Below, piece by piece: positions 45,357-64,000 of a stretch of 64,000 nucleotides of DNA. Made by a program: the position numbers and the translations under genes. This stretch comes from Jiella flava (GTDB lineage: Bacteria; Pseudomonadota; Alphaproteobacteria; Rhizobiales; Rhizobiaceae), in the NCBI RefSeq assembly GCF_017349315.1, contig NZ_JAFMPP010000002.1, positions 400,926 through 464,925 on the forward strand, given 5' to 3'. How positions within the stretch are numbered: the first letter of the stretch is position 1; each line of letters begins with the position of its first letter. The notes beneath the pieces were generated by a model. It worked only from the letters and a program-made list of their open reading frames with translations. It had not been told where the DNA came from and did not search any database.

Positions 45357-47018
45357 ATGGATGACGCCGCCGAACTGCCCGACCGCGAATCGATGGAATT
45401 CGACGTCGTCATCGTCGGCGCCGGGCCGGCTGGACTAGCCGCGGCGATCCGGCTGAAGCAGATCGATCCCGAGATTTCGGTCGTCGTTCTGGAAAAGGGC
45501 GCGGAGGTTGGCGTCCATATCCTGTCCGGCAATGTCCTCGACCCGTCGGCCCTCGACCGGCTGTTGCCCGAATGGCGCCAGGAAGAGACACCGATCAAGA
45601 CCGAAGTGACCGAGGACCATTTCTACCTCTATGGCGAGAAAAGCGCGAGGCGCTTGCCGAATGCGCTGATGCCGAGGCTGATGTCGAACCACGGCAATTT
45701 CATCGTCTCGCTCGGTCTTGTCTGCAAGTGGCTGGCCGAAAAAGCCGAGGCGCTTGGCGTCGAGATCTATCCGGGCTTTGCCGCTTCCGAACTCTTGTTC
45801 GACGAGACCAACGCGGTGATCGGCGTCGCCACCGGCGACATGGGGGTGACCCGCAGCGGCGCGCCCGGCGGGATGTATCAGCGCGGCATGGCGCTGCTCG
45901 GCAAATATGTCTTCCTCGGCGAGGGCGTGCGCGGCTCGCTCGCCAAGACGGCGATCAACGCCTACGGCCTCGACGAAGGCTGCGAGCCCGGCAAGTTCGG
46001 CCTCGGCATCAAGGAGCTGTGGGAGATCGCGCCGGAGAAGTCGAAGCCCGGCCGCATTCAACACTCTTTCGGCTGGCCGCTTGGCGACAAGACCGGCGGC
46101 GGATCCTTCCTTTACCACCTCGGCGACAATCAGGTCTATGTCGGCTTGGTCGTCCATTTGAACTACAAGAACCCATATCTCTCGCCGTTCGAGGAATTCC
46201 AGCGCTTCAAGACCCATCCGAACGTCGCCGAGTTGCTCAAGGGCGGCAAGCGCATCGCCTATGGCGCGCGGGCGATCACCGAGGGCGGCTGGCAGTCGGT
46301 GCCGAAGCTGGTCTTCCCGGGCGGGGCGCTGATCGGCTGTTCGGCCGGCTTCGTCAATGTGCCGCGCATCAAGGGCGCGCACAACGCCATGACCTCCGGC
46401 ATGCTTGCCGCCGAAACGGCCGCCGAGGCGCTGAAGGCCGGCCGCGCCCATGACCAGCTCACGGCCTATGAGGATGCCTGGCGGACCTCGCCGATCGGCA
46501 AGGATCTGAAGCCGGTGCGCAACGTCAAGCCGCTGTGGTCGAAATTTGGCACCAGGCTCGGGGTGATGCTCGGCGGGCTCGACATGTGGACGAACTCGCT
46601 GTTCGGCTTTTCCTGCTTCGGCACCCAATCGCACGGCAAGCCCGACTATGCGTGCCTCGATGCGGCCGACAAGCACACGCCAATCGTTTATCCCAAGCCC
46701 GACGGCGAACTGACCTTCGATCGGGTCTCCTCGGTCTATCTGTCGAACACCAATCACGAGGAGGACCAGCCGGTTCATCTGCAGCTCAAGGATCCGGCGC
46801 TGCAGACGTCATCGGAACTCGGCGTCTATGCCGGGCCGTCGCAGCGTTATTGCCCGGCCGGCGTCTACGAGTGGGTGAAGGAGGGCGACGCGGACAAGTT
46901 CGTGATCAACGCCCAGAACTGCGTCCACTGCAAGACCTGCGACATCAAGGATCCGAACCAGAACATCACCTGGGTGCCGCCACAGGGCGGTGAGGGGCCG
47001 GTGTACGAAACGATGTGA
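45357..47018 (+). CDS. etfD: Electron-transfer flavoprotein-ubiquinone oxidoreductase
   Basis: A 553-aa membrane-associated enzyme that passes electrons from ETF (from beta-oxidation and amino acid dehydrogenases) to ubiquinone. The FAD-binding motif VVIVGAGPAGLAAAIRL is at residues ~18-34; the ubiquinone and FAD core includes GCSAGFVNVPRIKGAHNAM; the C-terminal 4Fe-4S site has RYCPAGVYEW and NCVHCKTCDIKDPNQNI (four Cys). The start is the ATG at 45357; an upstream frame extension is not conserved. Followed by a repeat copy. Confidence 0.96.
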   Translation: MDDAAELPDRESMEFDVVIVGAGPAGLAAAIRLKQIDPEISVVVLEKGAEVGVHILSGNVLDPSALDRLLPEWRQEETPIKTEVTEDHFYLYGEKSARRLPNALMPRLMSNHGNFIVSLGLVCKWLAEKAEALGVEIYPGFAASELLFDETNAVIGVATGDMGVTRSGAPGGMYQRGMALLGKYVFLGEGVRGSLAKTAINAYGLDEGCEPGKFGLGIKELWEIAPEKSKPGRIQHSFGWPLGDKTGGGSFLYHLGDNQVYVGLVVHLNYKNPYLSPFEEFQRFKTHPNVAELLKGGKRIAYGARAITEGGWQSVPKLVFPGGALIGCSAGFVNVPRIKGAHNAMTSGMLAAETAAEALKAGRAHDQLTAYEDAWRTSPIGKDLKPVRNVKPLWSKFGTRLGVMLGGLDMWTNSLFGFSCFGTQSHGKPDYACLDAADKHTPIVYPKPDGELTFDRVSSVYLSNTNHEEDQPVHLQLKDPALQTSSELGVYAGPSQRYCPAGVYEWVKEGDADKFVINAQNCVHCKTCDIKDPNQNITWVPPQGGEGPVYETM

Positions 47019-47056
47019 GAGCCGGGCCAGGCGCGTCTGGCGCGCGGCTCTGCACA

Positions 47057-47151
47057 GAGTGTCGGCGCGAAAATCGGAATCGATTTTCGGCAAAGCACGA
47101 TGCTCAACTCAATAATTTCGGGCGCCGTTCACCCTGCCGGGCGCACGGCGC
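47057..47151 (+). repeat. Dispersed double-palindrome repeat, copy C
   Basis: A 95-bp copy 39 bp after the ETF-QO stop. GAAAATCG/CGATTTTC palindrome at 47067-47086, the CAAAGCACGATG linker, then a degenerated second palindrome ending GGCGCTC at 47145-47151. Same orientation as copy A. Probably affects the 3' end of the ETF-QO transcript. Confidence 0.83.
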
Positions 47152-47194
47152 TCTGGTGTTTTGCCGGGGAGATTTCGGGCGTTGTCGCCCCTGA

Positions 47195-47223
47195 TTGAAA
47201 CCCTGCCGCAATCGCACCATCTT
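47195..47223 (+). promoter_or_regulatory. Candidate promoter for secE-nusG
   Basis: TTGAAA (47195-47200) and CATCTT (47218-47223) separated by 17 bp; a fair match to the housekeeping sigma consensus, about 150 bp before secE. No tRNA-Trp gene was found before secE. Confidence 0.4.
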
Positions 47224-47374
47224 CCCCACCGCCGATATCTTTACCGAGACTTTAAGAATTTCGACCTGGCAGGGGCTTGAGAATCATGGGAAAGGCCGCT
47301 AGAAGGCACTTTCCAAAGGAAACGGCGCGTGGGGTGTGTCTGCACTCGGCACGCGCCTTAGCCGTGAGCAGTTG

Positions 47375-47572
47375 ATGGCCAAAACCAATCCCTTCAAATT
47401 TCTGGAGCAGGTCCGTTCCGAAACCTCGAAGGTCACTTGGCCAACGCGTCGCGAGACGATGGTGTCGACCTTTATGGTCTTCGTCATGGTGGTGTTCGCG
47501 GCGGCATTCTTTTTTGTTGCCGATCAGGTCCTCGGCTATGTCGTCGGCTTGATCATGAATGCGCGCGTCTGA
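47375..47572 (+). CDS. secE: Preprotein translocase subunit SecE
   Basis: A 65-aa inner-membrane protein that stabilises SecYG. The N-terminal amphipathic helix (NPFKFLEQVRSETSKVTWPTRRET) and one TM (MVFVMVVFAAAFFFVADQVLGYVVGLI) are canonical, including the TWP motif. The ATG at 47375 is chosen; a GTG upstream would add 13 non-conserved residues. nusG follows after 28 bp. Confidence 0.96.
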   Translation: MAKTNPFKFLEQVRSETSKVTWPTRRETMVSTFMVFVMVVFAAAFFFVADQVLGYVVGLIMNARV

Positions 47573-47600
47573 CACTGCCGCAGGAGATATTGAAGCTTTC

Positions 47601-48131
47601 ATGACCGCCCGCTGGTACATCGTCCACGCCTATTCGAATTTCGAGAAGAAGGTGGCCGAATCCATCGAGGAGCAGGCCCGTCAGAAAGGTCTCTCCGAGA
47701 AGTTCGAGAAGATTCTCGTGCCGACCGAGAAGGTCGTCGAGGTGCGTCGCGGCCGCAAGGTCGATGCGGAGCGCAAGTTCTTCCCTGGCTACGTTCTCGT
47801 CAAGGCCGAGCTGACCGATCAAGTCTTCTCGTTGATCAAGAACACCCCGAAGGTTACGGGCTTTCTGGGGCCGGACAATCGCCCGGTGCCGATCTCCGAG
47901 GCCGAGGCGAACCACATCCTGAACCAGGTCCAGGATGGTGTCGAGCGGCCGAAGCCGACAATGTCCTTCGACATCGGCGAGCAGGTGCGGGTCTCCGACG
48001 GTCCGTTCGCGTCGTTCAACGGCGTCGTTCAGGAGGTCGATCAGGAGCGGGCGCGTCTCAAGGTGGAGGTTTCGATCTTCGGGCGCGCGACGCCGGTGGA
48101 TCTCGAATTCGGCCAGGTCGAGAAGACCTGA
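47601..48131 (+). CDS. nusG: Transcription termination/antitermination protein NusG
   Basis: A 176-aa elongation factor binding RNA polymerase, Rho and ribosomal S10. NGN domain (ARWYIVHAYSNFEKKVAESI..FFPGYVLVKAEL) and KOW domain (IGEQVRVSDGPFASFNGVVQEVDQERARLKVEVSIFGRATPVDLEFGQVEK). The start is ATG 47601; a longer in-frame ATG at 47559 overlaps secE and is not conserved. Confidence 0.97.
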   Translation: MTARWYIVHAYSNFEKKVAESIEEQARQKGLSEKFEKILVPTEKVVEVRRGRKVDAERKFFPGYVLVKAELTDQVFSLIKNTPKVTGFLGPDNRPVPISEAEANHILNQVQDGVERPKPTMSFDIGEQVRVSDGPFASFNGVVQEVDQERARLKVEVSIFGRATPVDLEFGQVEKT

Positions 48132-48140
48132 GTCGAACAG

Positions 48141-48168
48141 GGCGCCCGAATTTGACGGGCGCCTTTCT
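48141..48168 (+). terminator. Terminator after nusG
   Basis: Perfect 8-bp stem GGCGCCCG / CGGGCGCC with loop AATTTGA, followed by TTTCT. Ends or attenuates the secE-nusG transcript before the ribosomal protein genes. Confidence 0.75.
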
Positions 48169-48281
48169 CGTGCGGGAGGCGTGTGGGCTCTTTGAAGCCG
48201 GCCCATGGATCGCCGCACCGCGCGGACTGCAAAACGCCGGAGCGTTATCGGTTCCCGGCTTGACGAAAGAAGGCAGGAAAA

Positions 48282-48710
48282 ATGGCTAAGAAGGTAGCGG
48301 GCCAGCTGAAGTTGCAGGTTCCGGCCGGTTCGGCGACCCCGTCGCCGCCGATCGGCCCGGCGCTCGGTCAGCGTGGCATCAATATCATGGAGTTCTGCAA
48401 GGCGTTCAACGCGCAGACCCAGGAGCAGGAAAAGGGATCGCCGATCCCGGTGGTGATCACCTATTATCAGGACAAGTCCTTCACCTTCGCGATGAAGACG
48501 CCGCCGGTGAGCTACTTCCTGAAGAAGGCGGTGAATCTGAAGTCCGGCTCCAAGACCCCGGGCAAGGCGACCGCCGGCACGATTTCGCGCAGCCAGCTGC
48601 GTGAAATCGCCGAGAAGAAGATGGCCGATCTGAACGCCAACGACCTCGACGCTGCGACCGCGATGATCGAAGGGTCGGCCCGCTCGATGGGCCTTGAGGT
48701 GACGGAGTAA
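48282..48710 (+). CDS. rplK: Ribosomal protein L11
   Basis: A 142-aa large-subunit protein at the GTPase-associated centre. [42 protein letters not shown] is the L11 signature with the Pro-rich hinge and thiostrepton region. AGGCAGGAAAA before the ATG. rplA follows after 5 bp. Confidence 0.98.
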   Translation: MAKKVAGQLKLQVPAGSATPSPPIGPALGQRGINIMEFCKAFNAQTQEQEKGSPIPVVITYYQDKSFTFAMKTPPVSYFLKKAVNLKSGSKTPGKATAGTISRSQLREIAEKKMADLNANDLDAATAMIEGSARSMGLEVTE

Positions 48711-48715
48711 GCACG

Positions 48716-49423
48716 ATGGCACAGACCGGAAAGCGCATTCGCTCCGCCCGCGAGGGTATCGAGCGCACCAAGCTTTACAGCCTCGACGAGGCGATTGAGA
48801 TGATCAAGGGCAAGTCGAAGGTCAAGTTCGACGAAACGATCGAAGTCGCGATGAATCTCGGCGTCGATCCGCGTCACGCCGACCAGATGGTCCGCGGCGT
48901 CGTCAATCTGCCGAACGGCACCGGCCGCACCGTGCGGGTCGCCGTCTTTGCCCGCGGCGATAAGGCTGACGAAGCCAAGGCCGCTGGCGCCGACATCGTC
49001 GGTGCCGAGGATCTCGTCGCTGAGGTTCAGGCCGGCAACATCAATTTCGATCGCGCCATTGCGACCCCGGATATGATGGGGCTTGTCGGCCGTCTCGGTA
49101 AGGTGCTCGGCCCGCGCGGCCTGATGCCGAACCCGCGTGTCGGCACCGTCACCCCGGACGTCACGGCCGCGATCAAGGCTTCGAAGGGCGGCGCTGTCGA
49201 GTTCCGCGTCGAGAAGGCCGGTATCGTTCACGCCGGCGTCGGCAAGCTGTCGTTCGACGCGGCCGCGATCGCGGAGAATGTGCGGGCCTTTGCCGATGCG
49301 GTGACCAAGGCCAAGCCGTCCGGCGCCAAGGGCAACTATGTCAAGCGCGTGGCGATCTCTTCGACCATGGGGCCGGGGATCAAGATCGACCCGTCGACCC
49401 TGTCGGCTGCCGCGTCGGCCTGA
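48716..49423 (+). CDS. rplA: Ribosomal protein L1
   Basis: A 235-aa protein of the L1 stalk. Contains the standard [34 protein letters not shown] and [15 protein letters not shown] segments. In enterobacteria L1 represses its own operon by binding the mRNA leader; whether that holds here is not visible. Next gene, rplJ, is separated by 374 bp. Confidence 0.98.
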   Translation: MAQTGKRIRSAREGIERTKLYSLDEAIEMIKGKSKVKFDETIEVAMNLGVDPRHADQMVRGVVNLPNGTGRTVRVAVFARGDKADEAKAAGADIVGAEDLVAEVQAGNINFDRAIATPDMMGLVGRLGKVLGPRGLMPNPRVGTVTPDVTAAIKASKGGAVEFRVEKAGIVHAGVGKLSFDAAAIAENVRAFADAVTKAKPSGAKGNYVKRVAISSTMGPGIKIDPSTLSAAASA

Positions 49424-49797
49424 CCCTTCACATCGCGGCTGCGGATCTTTATATCCGGCGCTTTGCGATCACAACCATTCCGGGCTCGCCCGGGACAACG
49501 GAACGGCGCCCTCCGGCGGCGTTCCAAGCATGCCTGTCCGAGATTGTGGGCGATCAGTGCCGTTTGGGTGCCGATCATAATCGTCAGAAAGCCCTCATGA
49601 GACGGGGAAGAAACCGTTTTCAGGCGAGACGCCGAAACGGGTTCGAACTCCGATTGCCTTGCGCCGCCCGCGGGTTTCATCCGCAGGTTCGGGTAAGGGG
49701 ACAGGATCTCCGAGCGTCGTCCGGATGATCCGGGCGGCAAAAGGCAAACCGGCCGCGGCGTTTCCTCGGGAGCGTCTCGGTCAACTGGAGAGAGGCA
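49424..49797 (+). promoter_or_regulatory. rplJ leader region
   Basis: A 374-bp untranslated stretch before rplJ, long as expected for an L10-controlled leader. It contains a hairpin GGAACGGCGCC-CTCC-GGCGGCGTTCC (one mismatch, 49500-49525) without a T run. No gene is seen. A promoter for the rplJL unit is likely but not recognised. Confidence 0.5.
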
Positions 49798-50316
49798 GTG
49801 GACAGAGCGGAAAAACGCGAATTCGTCACGACCCTCAACGAGACCTTCAAGGCCTCGGGGACGGTCGTGGTGGCCCACTATGCCGGTCTCACGGTCGCGC
49901 AGATGAACGACTATCGTTCGAAGATGCGTCAGGCCGGCGGGGCTGTCAAAGTCGCGAAGAACCGTCTCGCCAAGATCGCTCTTCAAGGCACGGACGCCGA
50001 AGGCATCTCGAACCTGTTCGAGGGCCAGACCCTGATCGCTTATTCGAGCGATCCGGTGGTGGCGGCCAAGGTTTCCCAGGATTTCGCCAAGGGGCACGAC
50101 AAGCTCGTGATCCTCGGCGGCGCGATGGGGACGACCACGCTCGACGCTGATGGTGTGAAGGCTCTCGCCAACATGCCGTCGCTGGACGAGCTCCGTGCGA
50201 AGCTTGTCGGCATGATCAACACGCCGGCAACGCGTATCGCCGGGGTCCTCCAGGCGCCTGCGGGTCAGCTCGCACGCGTATTCGGGGCCTACGCCAAGAA
50301 GGACGAAGCGGCGTGA
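49798..50316 (+). CDS. rplJ: Ribosomal protein L10
   Basis: A 172-aa base of the ribosomal stalk that holds L7/L12 dimers. Start is a GTG with GGAGAGAGG just upstream, giving [21 protein letters not shown]; the C-terminus [11 protein letters not shown] binds L12 dimers. L10 commonly represses its own leader. Confidence 0.98.
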   Translation: MDRAEKREFVTTLNETFKASGTVVVAHYAGLTVAQMNDYRSKMRQAGGAVKVAKNRLAKIALQGTDAEGISNLFEGQTLIAYSSDPVVAAKVSQDFAKGHDKLVILGGAMGTTTLDADGVKALANMPSLDELRAKLVGMINTPATRIAGVLQAPAGQLARVFGAYAKKDEAA

Positions 50317-50367
50317 GGATGGTTCCTCGCTGCTCAAATCAAAGTTCGAACCTGAAGGAATTGAAAC

Positions 50368-50748
50368 ATGGCTGATCTCGCCAAGATCGTTGAAGACCTG
50401 TCGAGCCTGACCGTCCTCGAGGCGGCTGAGCTGTCGAAGATGCTGGAAGAGAAGTGGGGCGTGTCCGCCGCCGCTCCGGTTGCCGTCGCGGCTGCCGGTG
50501 GTGCGGCTGGTGGCGAAGCCGCCGCTGTCGAGGAGCAGACGGAGTTCAACGTCATCCTCGCTTCTGCCGGCGCGCAGAAGATCAACGTCATCAAGGAAGT
50601 CCGCGCCCTCACGGGTCTCGGCCTCAAGGAAGCCAAGGATCTCGTCGACAACGCGCCGAAGCCGGTCAAGGAAGGCGTCGACAAGGACGAGGCCAACAAG
50701 ATCAAGGAAGCGCTGGAAAAGGCTGGCGCGACCGTCGAGCTCAAGTAA
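50368..50748 (+). CDS. rplL: Ribosomal protein L7/L12
   Basis: A 126-aa stalk protein: N-terminal dimerisation part ([30 protein letters not shown]), Ala/Gly hinge, and C-terminal domain ([45 protein letters not shown]) that contacts elongation factors. Canonical in length and motifs. Confidence 0.98.
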   Translation: MADLAKIVEDLSSLTVLEAAELSKMLEEKWGVSAAAPVAVAAAGGAAGGEAAAVEEQTEFNVILASAGAQKINVIKEVRALTGLGLKEAKDLVDNAPKPVKEGVDKDEANKIKEALEKAGATVELK

Positions 50749-50786
50749 TCGCGGCTCGCCCGCGGTTTCGCGAGGAAAATTCGGTG

Positions 50787-50816
50787 GGCGGGACGGCGTT
50801 TCGCCGTTCCGCCTTC
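50787..50816 (+). terminator. Terminator or attenuator after rplL
   Basis: 12-bp stem GGCGGGACGGCG / CGCCGTTCCGCC (one G-U pair) with loop TTT, then TTCC. Located 38 bp after rplL. In many bacteria an attenuator between rplL and rpoB lowers polymerase subunit output; this hairpin is a candidate. Copy D of the dispersed repeat follows it. Confidence 0.65.
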
Positions 50817-50827
50817 CGTGCCTGCGA

Positions 50828-50902
50828 GAGCGCCCTCTGCCCGATCGGAGGCAGACAGGACGCTCAAGCACCTTGAATCGGCGCATCGGGCTTGGTCGAT
50901 GC
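50828..50902 (-). repeat. Dispersed repeat copy D, central hairpin missing
   Basis: A 75-bp copy oriented like copy B: GAGCGCC...GACGCTC palindrome, CACCTTGAATCGGCGCATCG, GGCTT, then directly GGTCGATGC. Compared with the 100-bp copies, the ~25-bp GAAAATCG/CGATTTTC core is absent at a clean joint. Confidence 0.75.
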
Positions 50903-51127
50903 GGCCGGCCGGTCAATTCGAGGCCGGTGATGTGTGCGGTGTGGTCGTCGTGCCGGTTCGGGCCAGGCGATGCGCCGGAGCCCGGATCGCCGGGTGGCGG
51001 CCTCGATCGGTGTTCGGGCGCTGTCGACGGGTCGAGGGGCGTATGTCCTGACCCCCGTTCGTTCGCGTATCCGTTGGATGCGTCGCGGCGAGGGTGCGGA
51101 GATGCGAGCCGGGCGGCTCGGCGAAGT

Positions 51128-51232
51128 CTTGGTGGCGGTTTTCGCCAAGGGCCAAGCTTCGATCCCGCGACGTGCGGGACTGACATACCCGCCTTGCGCG
51201 GGACGACATATGCCCCTGTCTTGCGGCAGGGG
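51128..51232 (+). promoter_or_regulatory. Hairpin array in the rpoB leader
   Basis: Three stem-loops in a row: CCCGC-GACGT-GCGGG (51164-51178), CCCGC-CTTGC-GCGGG (51188-51202) and CCCCTG-TCTTGCGG-CAGGGG (51213-51232), separated by similar spacers ACTGACATA and ACGACATATG. A further weaker TGGCG-GTTTT-CGCCA hairpin lies just upstream. They sit ~120-220 bp before rpoB in a 603-bp gap (50749-51351) that has no gene. Role unknown; attenuation or processing of the rpoB mRNA are options. Confidence 0.5.
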
Positions 51233-51351
51233 AAGGGCGGCGAGCCCGAAAATTGCAAGTTCGGCCGCGGCGACGCGGCAGCCCTCCGGCCAGAGGGTTA
51301 GCAGGGTCAGCCCTTTGGTCAAGGGCGGAGACGTTACGAGAAGGAGCGACG

Positions 51352-55500
<4,149 letters not shown>

Positions 55501-55518
55501 GGCAACCATACCCTGCGA

Positions 55519-55572
55519 GGGCCGTCCCTGAGGCGGACGGCCCGAACCGGCGTTTGAAGCCCCGCCGGTTCG
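55519..55572 (+). promoter_or_regulatory. Two strong hairpins between rpoB and rpoC
   Basis: GGGCCGTCC-CTGAGGC-GGACGGCCC (55519-55543) is followed directly by CGAACCGGCG-TTTGAAGCCC-CGCCGGTTCG (55543-55572). Neither has a T run, so they are not classic terminators; they may slow polymerase, protect or process the mRNA, or bind protein. Confidence 0.6.
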
Positions 55573-55649
55573 AATTGCGAGGATGATTTCAGCGGCAGGC
55601 GTCCCCACCGCCGCGATTCAGGAGCGACACGCTCCAGAAGGAGAAAGCC

Positions 55650-59846
<4,197 letters not shown>

Positions 59847-59879
59847 GCGCGTCGTCGCCGTACCAACGCGAAGATCACT

Positions 59880-59917
59880 AGCAAAGGGCCGTTTCCGCAA
59901 GGAAGCGGCCCTTTGCT
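59880..59917 (+). terminator. Terminator after rpoC, GCAA tetraloop
   Basis: A 17-bp stem (AGCAAAGGGCCGTTTCC paired with GGAAGCGGCCCTTTGCT, one G-U) closed by the GNRA loop GCAA. No long T tract follows, but the stem strength and place fit the end of the rplKAJL-rpoBC transcript. Confidence 0.7.
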
Positions 59918-59935
59918 ATGCAGGCAGAATGACGG

Positions 59936-60502
59936 ATGAGGATGAGGAAACGGGCGGCGATGGGGGGCGGCGGCGAAGACGCAACGAGACAAGACACCGC
60001 GATCGTGGCGGTTCGTTCAAGTGATCTGCCGGCGTTGCTGGCGCTGAACAACGCCCATGCGGCCGAGCTGTCTCTTCTCGACGCGGATGGGTTCGCTCGC
60101 CTCATCGCATCGGCGGCTCACGCCCGCCAAAGTGCCGACGCCAGCGCCTTCGTTGTCGCCTTCGACGAGCGTGCCGATTACGGCAGCGTGAACTATCTGT
60201 GGTTCAAGACCCGCTACGAGCGATTCCTTTATGTCGACCGGGCGGTCGTCGCGCCGAGCGCGCGGGGGCGGGAGCTGGCGCACGCGCTCTACGACACGGT
60301 CTTCGCCGTTGCCGATTCTCTCCAAAGCGGCCCGGTCGTCTGCGAAATTAATGTCGAGCCGCCGAATCTCGCCTCCCAGCGCTTCCACGAGGCCTGCGGA
60401 TTTCGTGCCGTGGGGGGCGCGGCCCTGCCAGGCGGACGGAAGATGGTCGCCTATTACGAGCACACGCGTTCGCGCATGGCAGATCGGCGCCCCGAAAGTT
60501 GA
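59936..60502 (+). CDS. GNAT family N-acetyltransferase
   Basis: A 188-aa protein; residues ~97-125 (FLYVDRAVVAPSARGRELAHALYDTVFAVA) carry the GNAT acetyl-CoA site, and NVEPPNLASQRFHEACGFRAVGG the C-terminal FYxxxGF pattern. The first 8 or so residues may not be translated: ATG at 59960 is an alternative start. Substrate unknown. It lies between the rpoBC terminator and the str promoter, so it has its own promoter or reads through. Confidence 0.82.
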   Translation: MRMRKRAAMGGGGEDATRQDTAIVAVRSSDLPALLALNNAHAAELSLLDADGFARLIASAAHARQSADASAFVVAFDERADYGSVNYLWFKTRYERFLYVDRAVVAPSARGRELAHALYDTVFAVADSLQSGPVVCEINVEPPNLASQRFHEACGFRAVGGAALPGGRKMVAYYEHTRSRMADRRPES

Positions 60503-60530
60503 AACAACCCGGAAATGCGGTCCGAACCGC

Positions 60531-60559
60531 TTGACGGGACGAGTCCGAGCGTTTAGGTA
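60531..60559 (+). promoter_or_regulatory. Probable promoter of the str operon
   Basis: TTGACG (60531-60536) and TAGGTA (60554-60559) with 17 bp between them: a good sigma-70 match, giving a leader of about 250 nt before rpsL. The rest of the 313-bp gap (60503-60815) shows no gene. Confidence 0.6.
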
Positions 60560-60815
60560 CGCGTCCAACAAAGCCGATGTGAGGCCGATTCATTCCTGTC
60601 GACGCCAAGTCCGGGATACAGCCGCCTCAAACAAGGCTTCGTTCAACGAGACGTCACTCTCTGGCGCATGACCGTTCGCGGTCCTCTGCTTGTCGCCGGG
60701 CAGTCCGCAGGAAAAGCGGATCGATGCCCGGTTTTGCGCATAACGCGGTTCGCCGCGTTCTGTGCGGGTGCGGTTCGTTATGAACTTGGGACTGGAAGTT
60801 TTAGAGGAAGGTTGG

Positions 60816-61187
60816 ATGCCGACCATCAACCAATTGATCCGGAAACCGCGGGTGCGTCCCACCGAGCGCAACACGGTCCCGGCTCTCGAGGCCAACCCGC
60901 AGAAGCGCGGCGTGTGCACGCGCGTCTACACGACCACGCCGAAGAAGCCGAACTCGGCGCTTCGTAAGGTCGCCAAGGTGCGTCTCGTCAACGGCTACGA
61001 AGTCATTGGCTACATTCCGGGTGAGGGCCATAACCTTCAGGAGCACTCCGTGGTGATGATCCGCGGTGGCCGCGTGAAGGACCTTCCGGGTGTTCGCTAT
61101 CACATCATTCGCGGCGTGCTCGATACGCAGGGCGTGAAGAACCGTAAGCAGCGGCGTTCAAAGTACGGCGCCAAGCGTCCGAAGTAA
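60816..61187 (+). CDS. rpsL: Ribosomal protein S12
   Basis: A 123-aa decoding-centre protein. The start [12 protein letters not shown] follows GAGGAAGG; upstream in-frame codons are not conserved. Streptomycin-relevant lysines in [12 protein letters not shown] and [10 protein letters not shown] are wild type, so no classic rpsL resistance change is seen. Confidence 0.99.
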   Translation: MPTINQLIRKPRVRPTERNTVPALEANPQKRGVCTRVYTTTPKKPNSALRKVAKVRLVNGYEVIGYIPGEGHNLQEHSVVMIRGGRVKDLPGVRYHIIRGVLDTQGVKNRKQRRSKYGAKRPK

Positions 61188-61206
61188 TCGACCCGCGATC
61201 AGTTGA

Positions 61207-61689
<483 letters not shown>

Positions 61690-61719
61690 TTCTGGCTTCC
61701 TTCTGAAAGGCGACGCCCG

Positions 61720-63810
<2,091 letters not shown>

Positions 63811-63875
63811 GACCCTCACGGTTGAATTGGTTCGGCTCTTTTGAAGAGCCCAGATGAGATAGATGGAGTGCCACG

Positions 63876-64000
63876 ATGGCCAAGAGCAAATTCGAGCGTA
63901 CGAAGCCGCATGTGAACATCGGCACGATCGGTCACGTTGACCACGGCAAGACGTCGCTGACGGCGGCGATCACGAAGTACTTCGGCGAGTTCCGGGCTTA
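63876..64000 (+). CDS. tuf: Elongation factor Tu, 5' part only
   Basis: First 41 codons of EF-Tu: [16 protein letters not shown] followed by [17 protein letters not shown], the G1 loop. The gene runs off the right edge. GATGGAGTG before the ATG. Many alphaproteobacteria have a second tuf copy elsewhere. Confidence 0.97.
   Translation, partial: MAKSKFERTKPHVNIGTIGHVDHGKTSLTAAITKYFGEFRA

Noticed and set aside
47160..47374. tRNA-Trp expected before secE
   Set aside because: No TTC-arm or cloverleaf could be found in the gap.

Overview
The window comes from a GC-rich alphaproteobacterium, most likely a Hyphomicrobiales (Rhizobiales) member. The evidence is a gene-transfer-agent (GTA) structural cluster of the Rhodobacter capsulatus type, a FeuN/FeuP/FeuQ-like three-gene unit followed by cycHJKL (ccmI-ccmE-ccmF-ccmH), degP, a two-component pair and glnE in the rhizobial order, and RpoB/RpoC of alphaproteobacterial length. 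The species cannot be named from the sequence alone.

Region 1 (1-14743) is a near-complete GTA head and tail operon, gp2 to gp15: terminase, portal, prohead protease, capsid, head-tail connectors, tail terminator, major tail protein, two chaperones, tape measure, distal tail, Fe-S hub, NlpC/P60 peptidase and the 1293-residue host-contact protein. Genes are tightly packed, often with ATGA-type overlaps. The series is interrupted once, between gp8 and gp9, by an AT-rich block (about 6203-7140) that carries a GNAT-like gene, a small acidic protein gene and a strong UUCG-loop terminator. A 100-bp dispersed repeat lies between capsid and gp6.

Region 2 (14744-30135) holds envelope sensing and cytochrome c maturation: the feuN-feuP-feuQ-like operon, a surface lipoprotein, ccmIEFH (with an internal 342-bp tandem duplication in ccmI), a DegP protease whose ribosome binding site is one arm of an inverted repeat, an OmpR-type regulator with its kinase, and glnE.

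Region 3 (30136-47018) is mixed metabolism on both strands: a PAS histidine kinase, aminopeptidase N, an orphan CoxL-type molybdenum hydroxylase large subunit, an EamA transporter, a SulP-UspA operon, an MFS transporter, a family 4-type uracil-DNA glycosylase, an SMR transporter and ETF-ubiquinone oxidoreductase.

Region 4 (47019-64000) is the core expression block secE-nusG-rplKAJL-rpoBC, then a GNAT gene, then rpsL-rpsG-fusA-tuf (tuf cut by the window end). Intergenic regions hold terminators, a consensus-like promoter before rpsL, and several unexplained hairpin arrays.

Four copies of one ~100-bp double-palindrome repeat are scattered over the window; one has lost its central hairpin. No rRNA, tRNA, CRISPR array or IS element was recognised.
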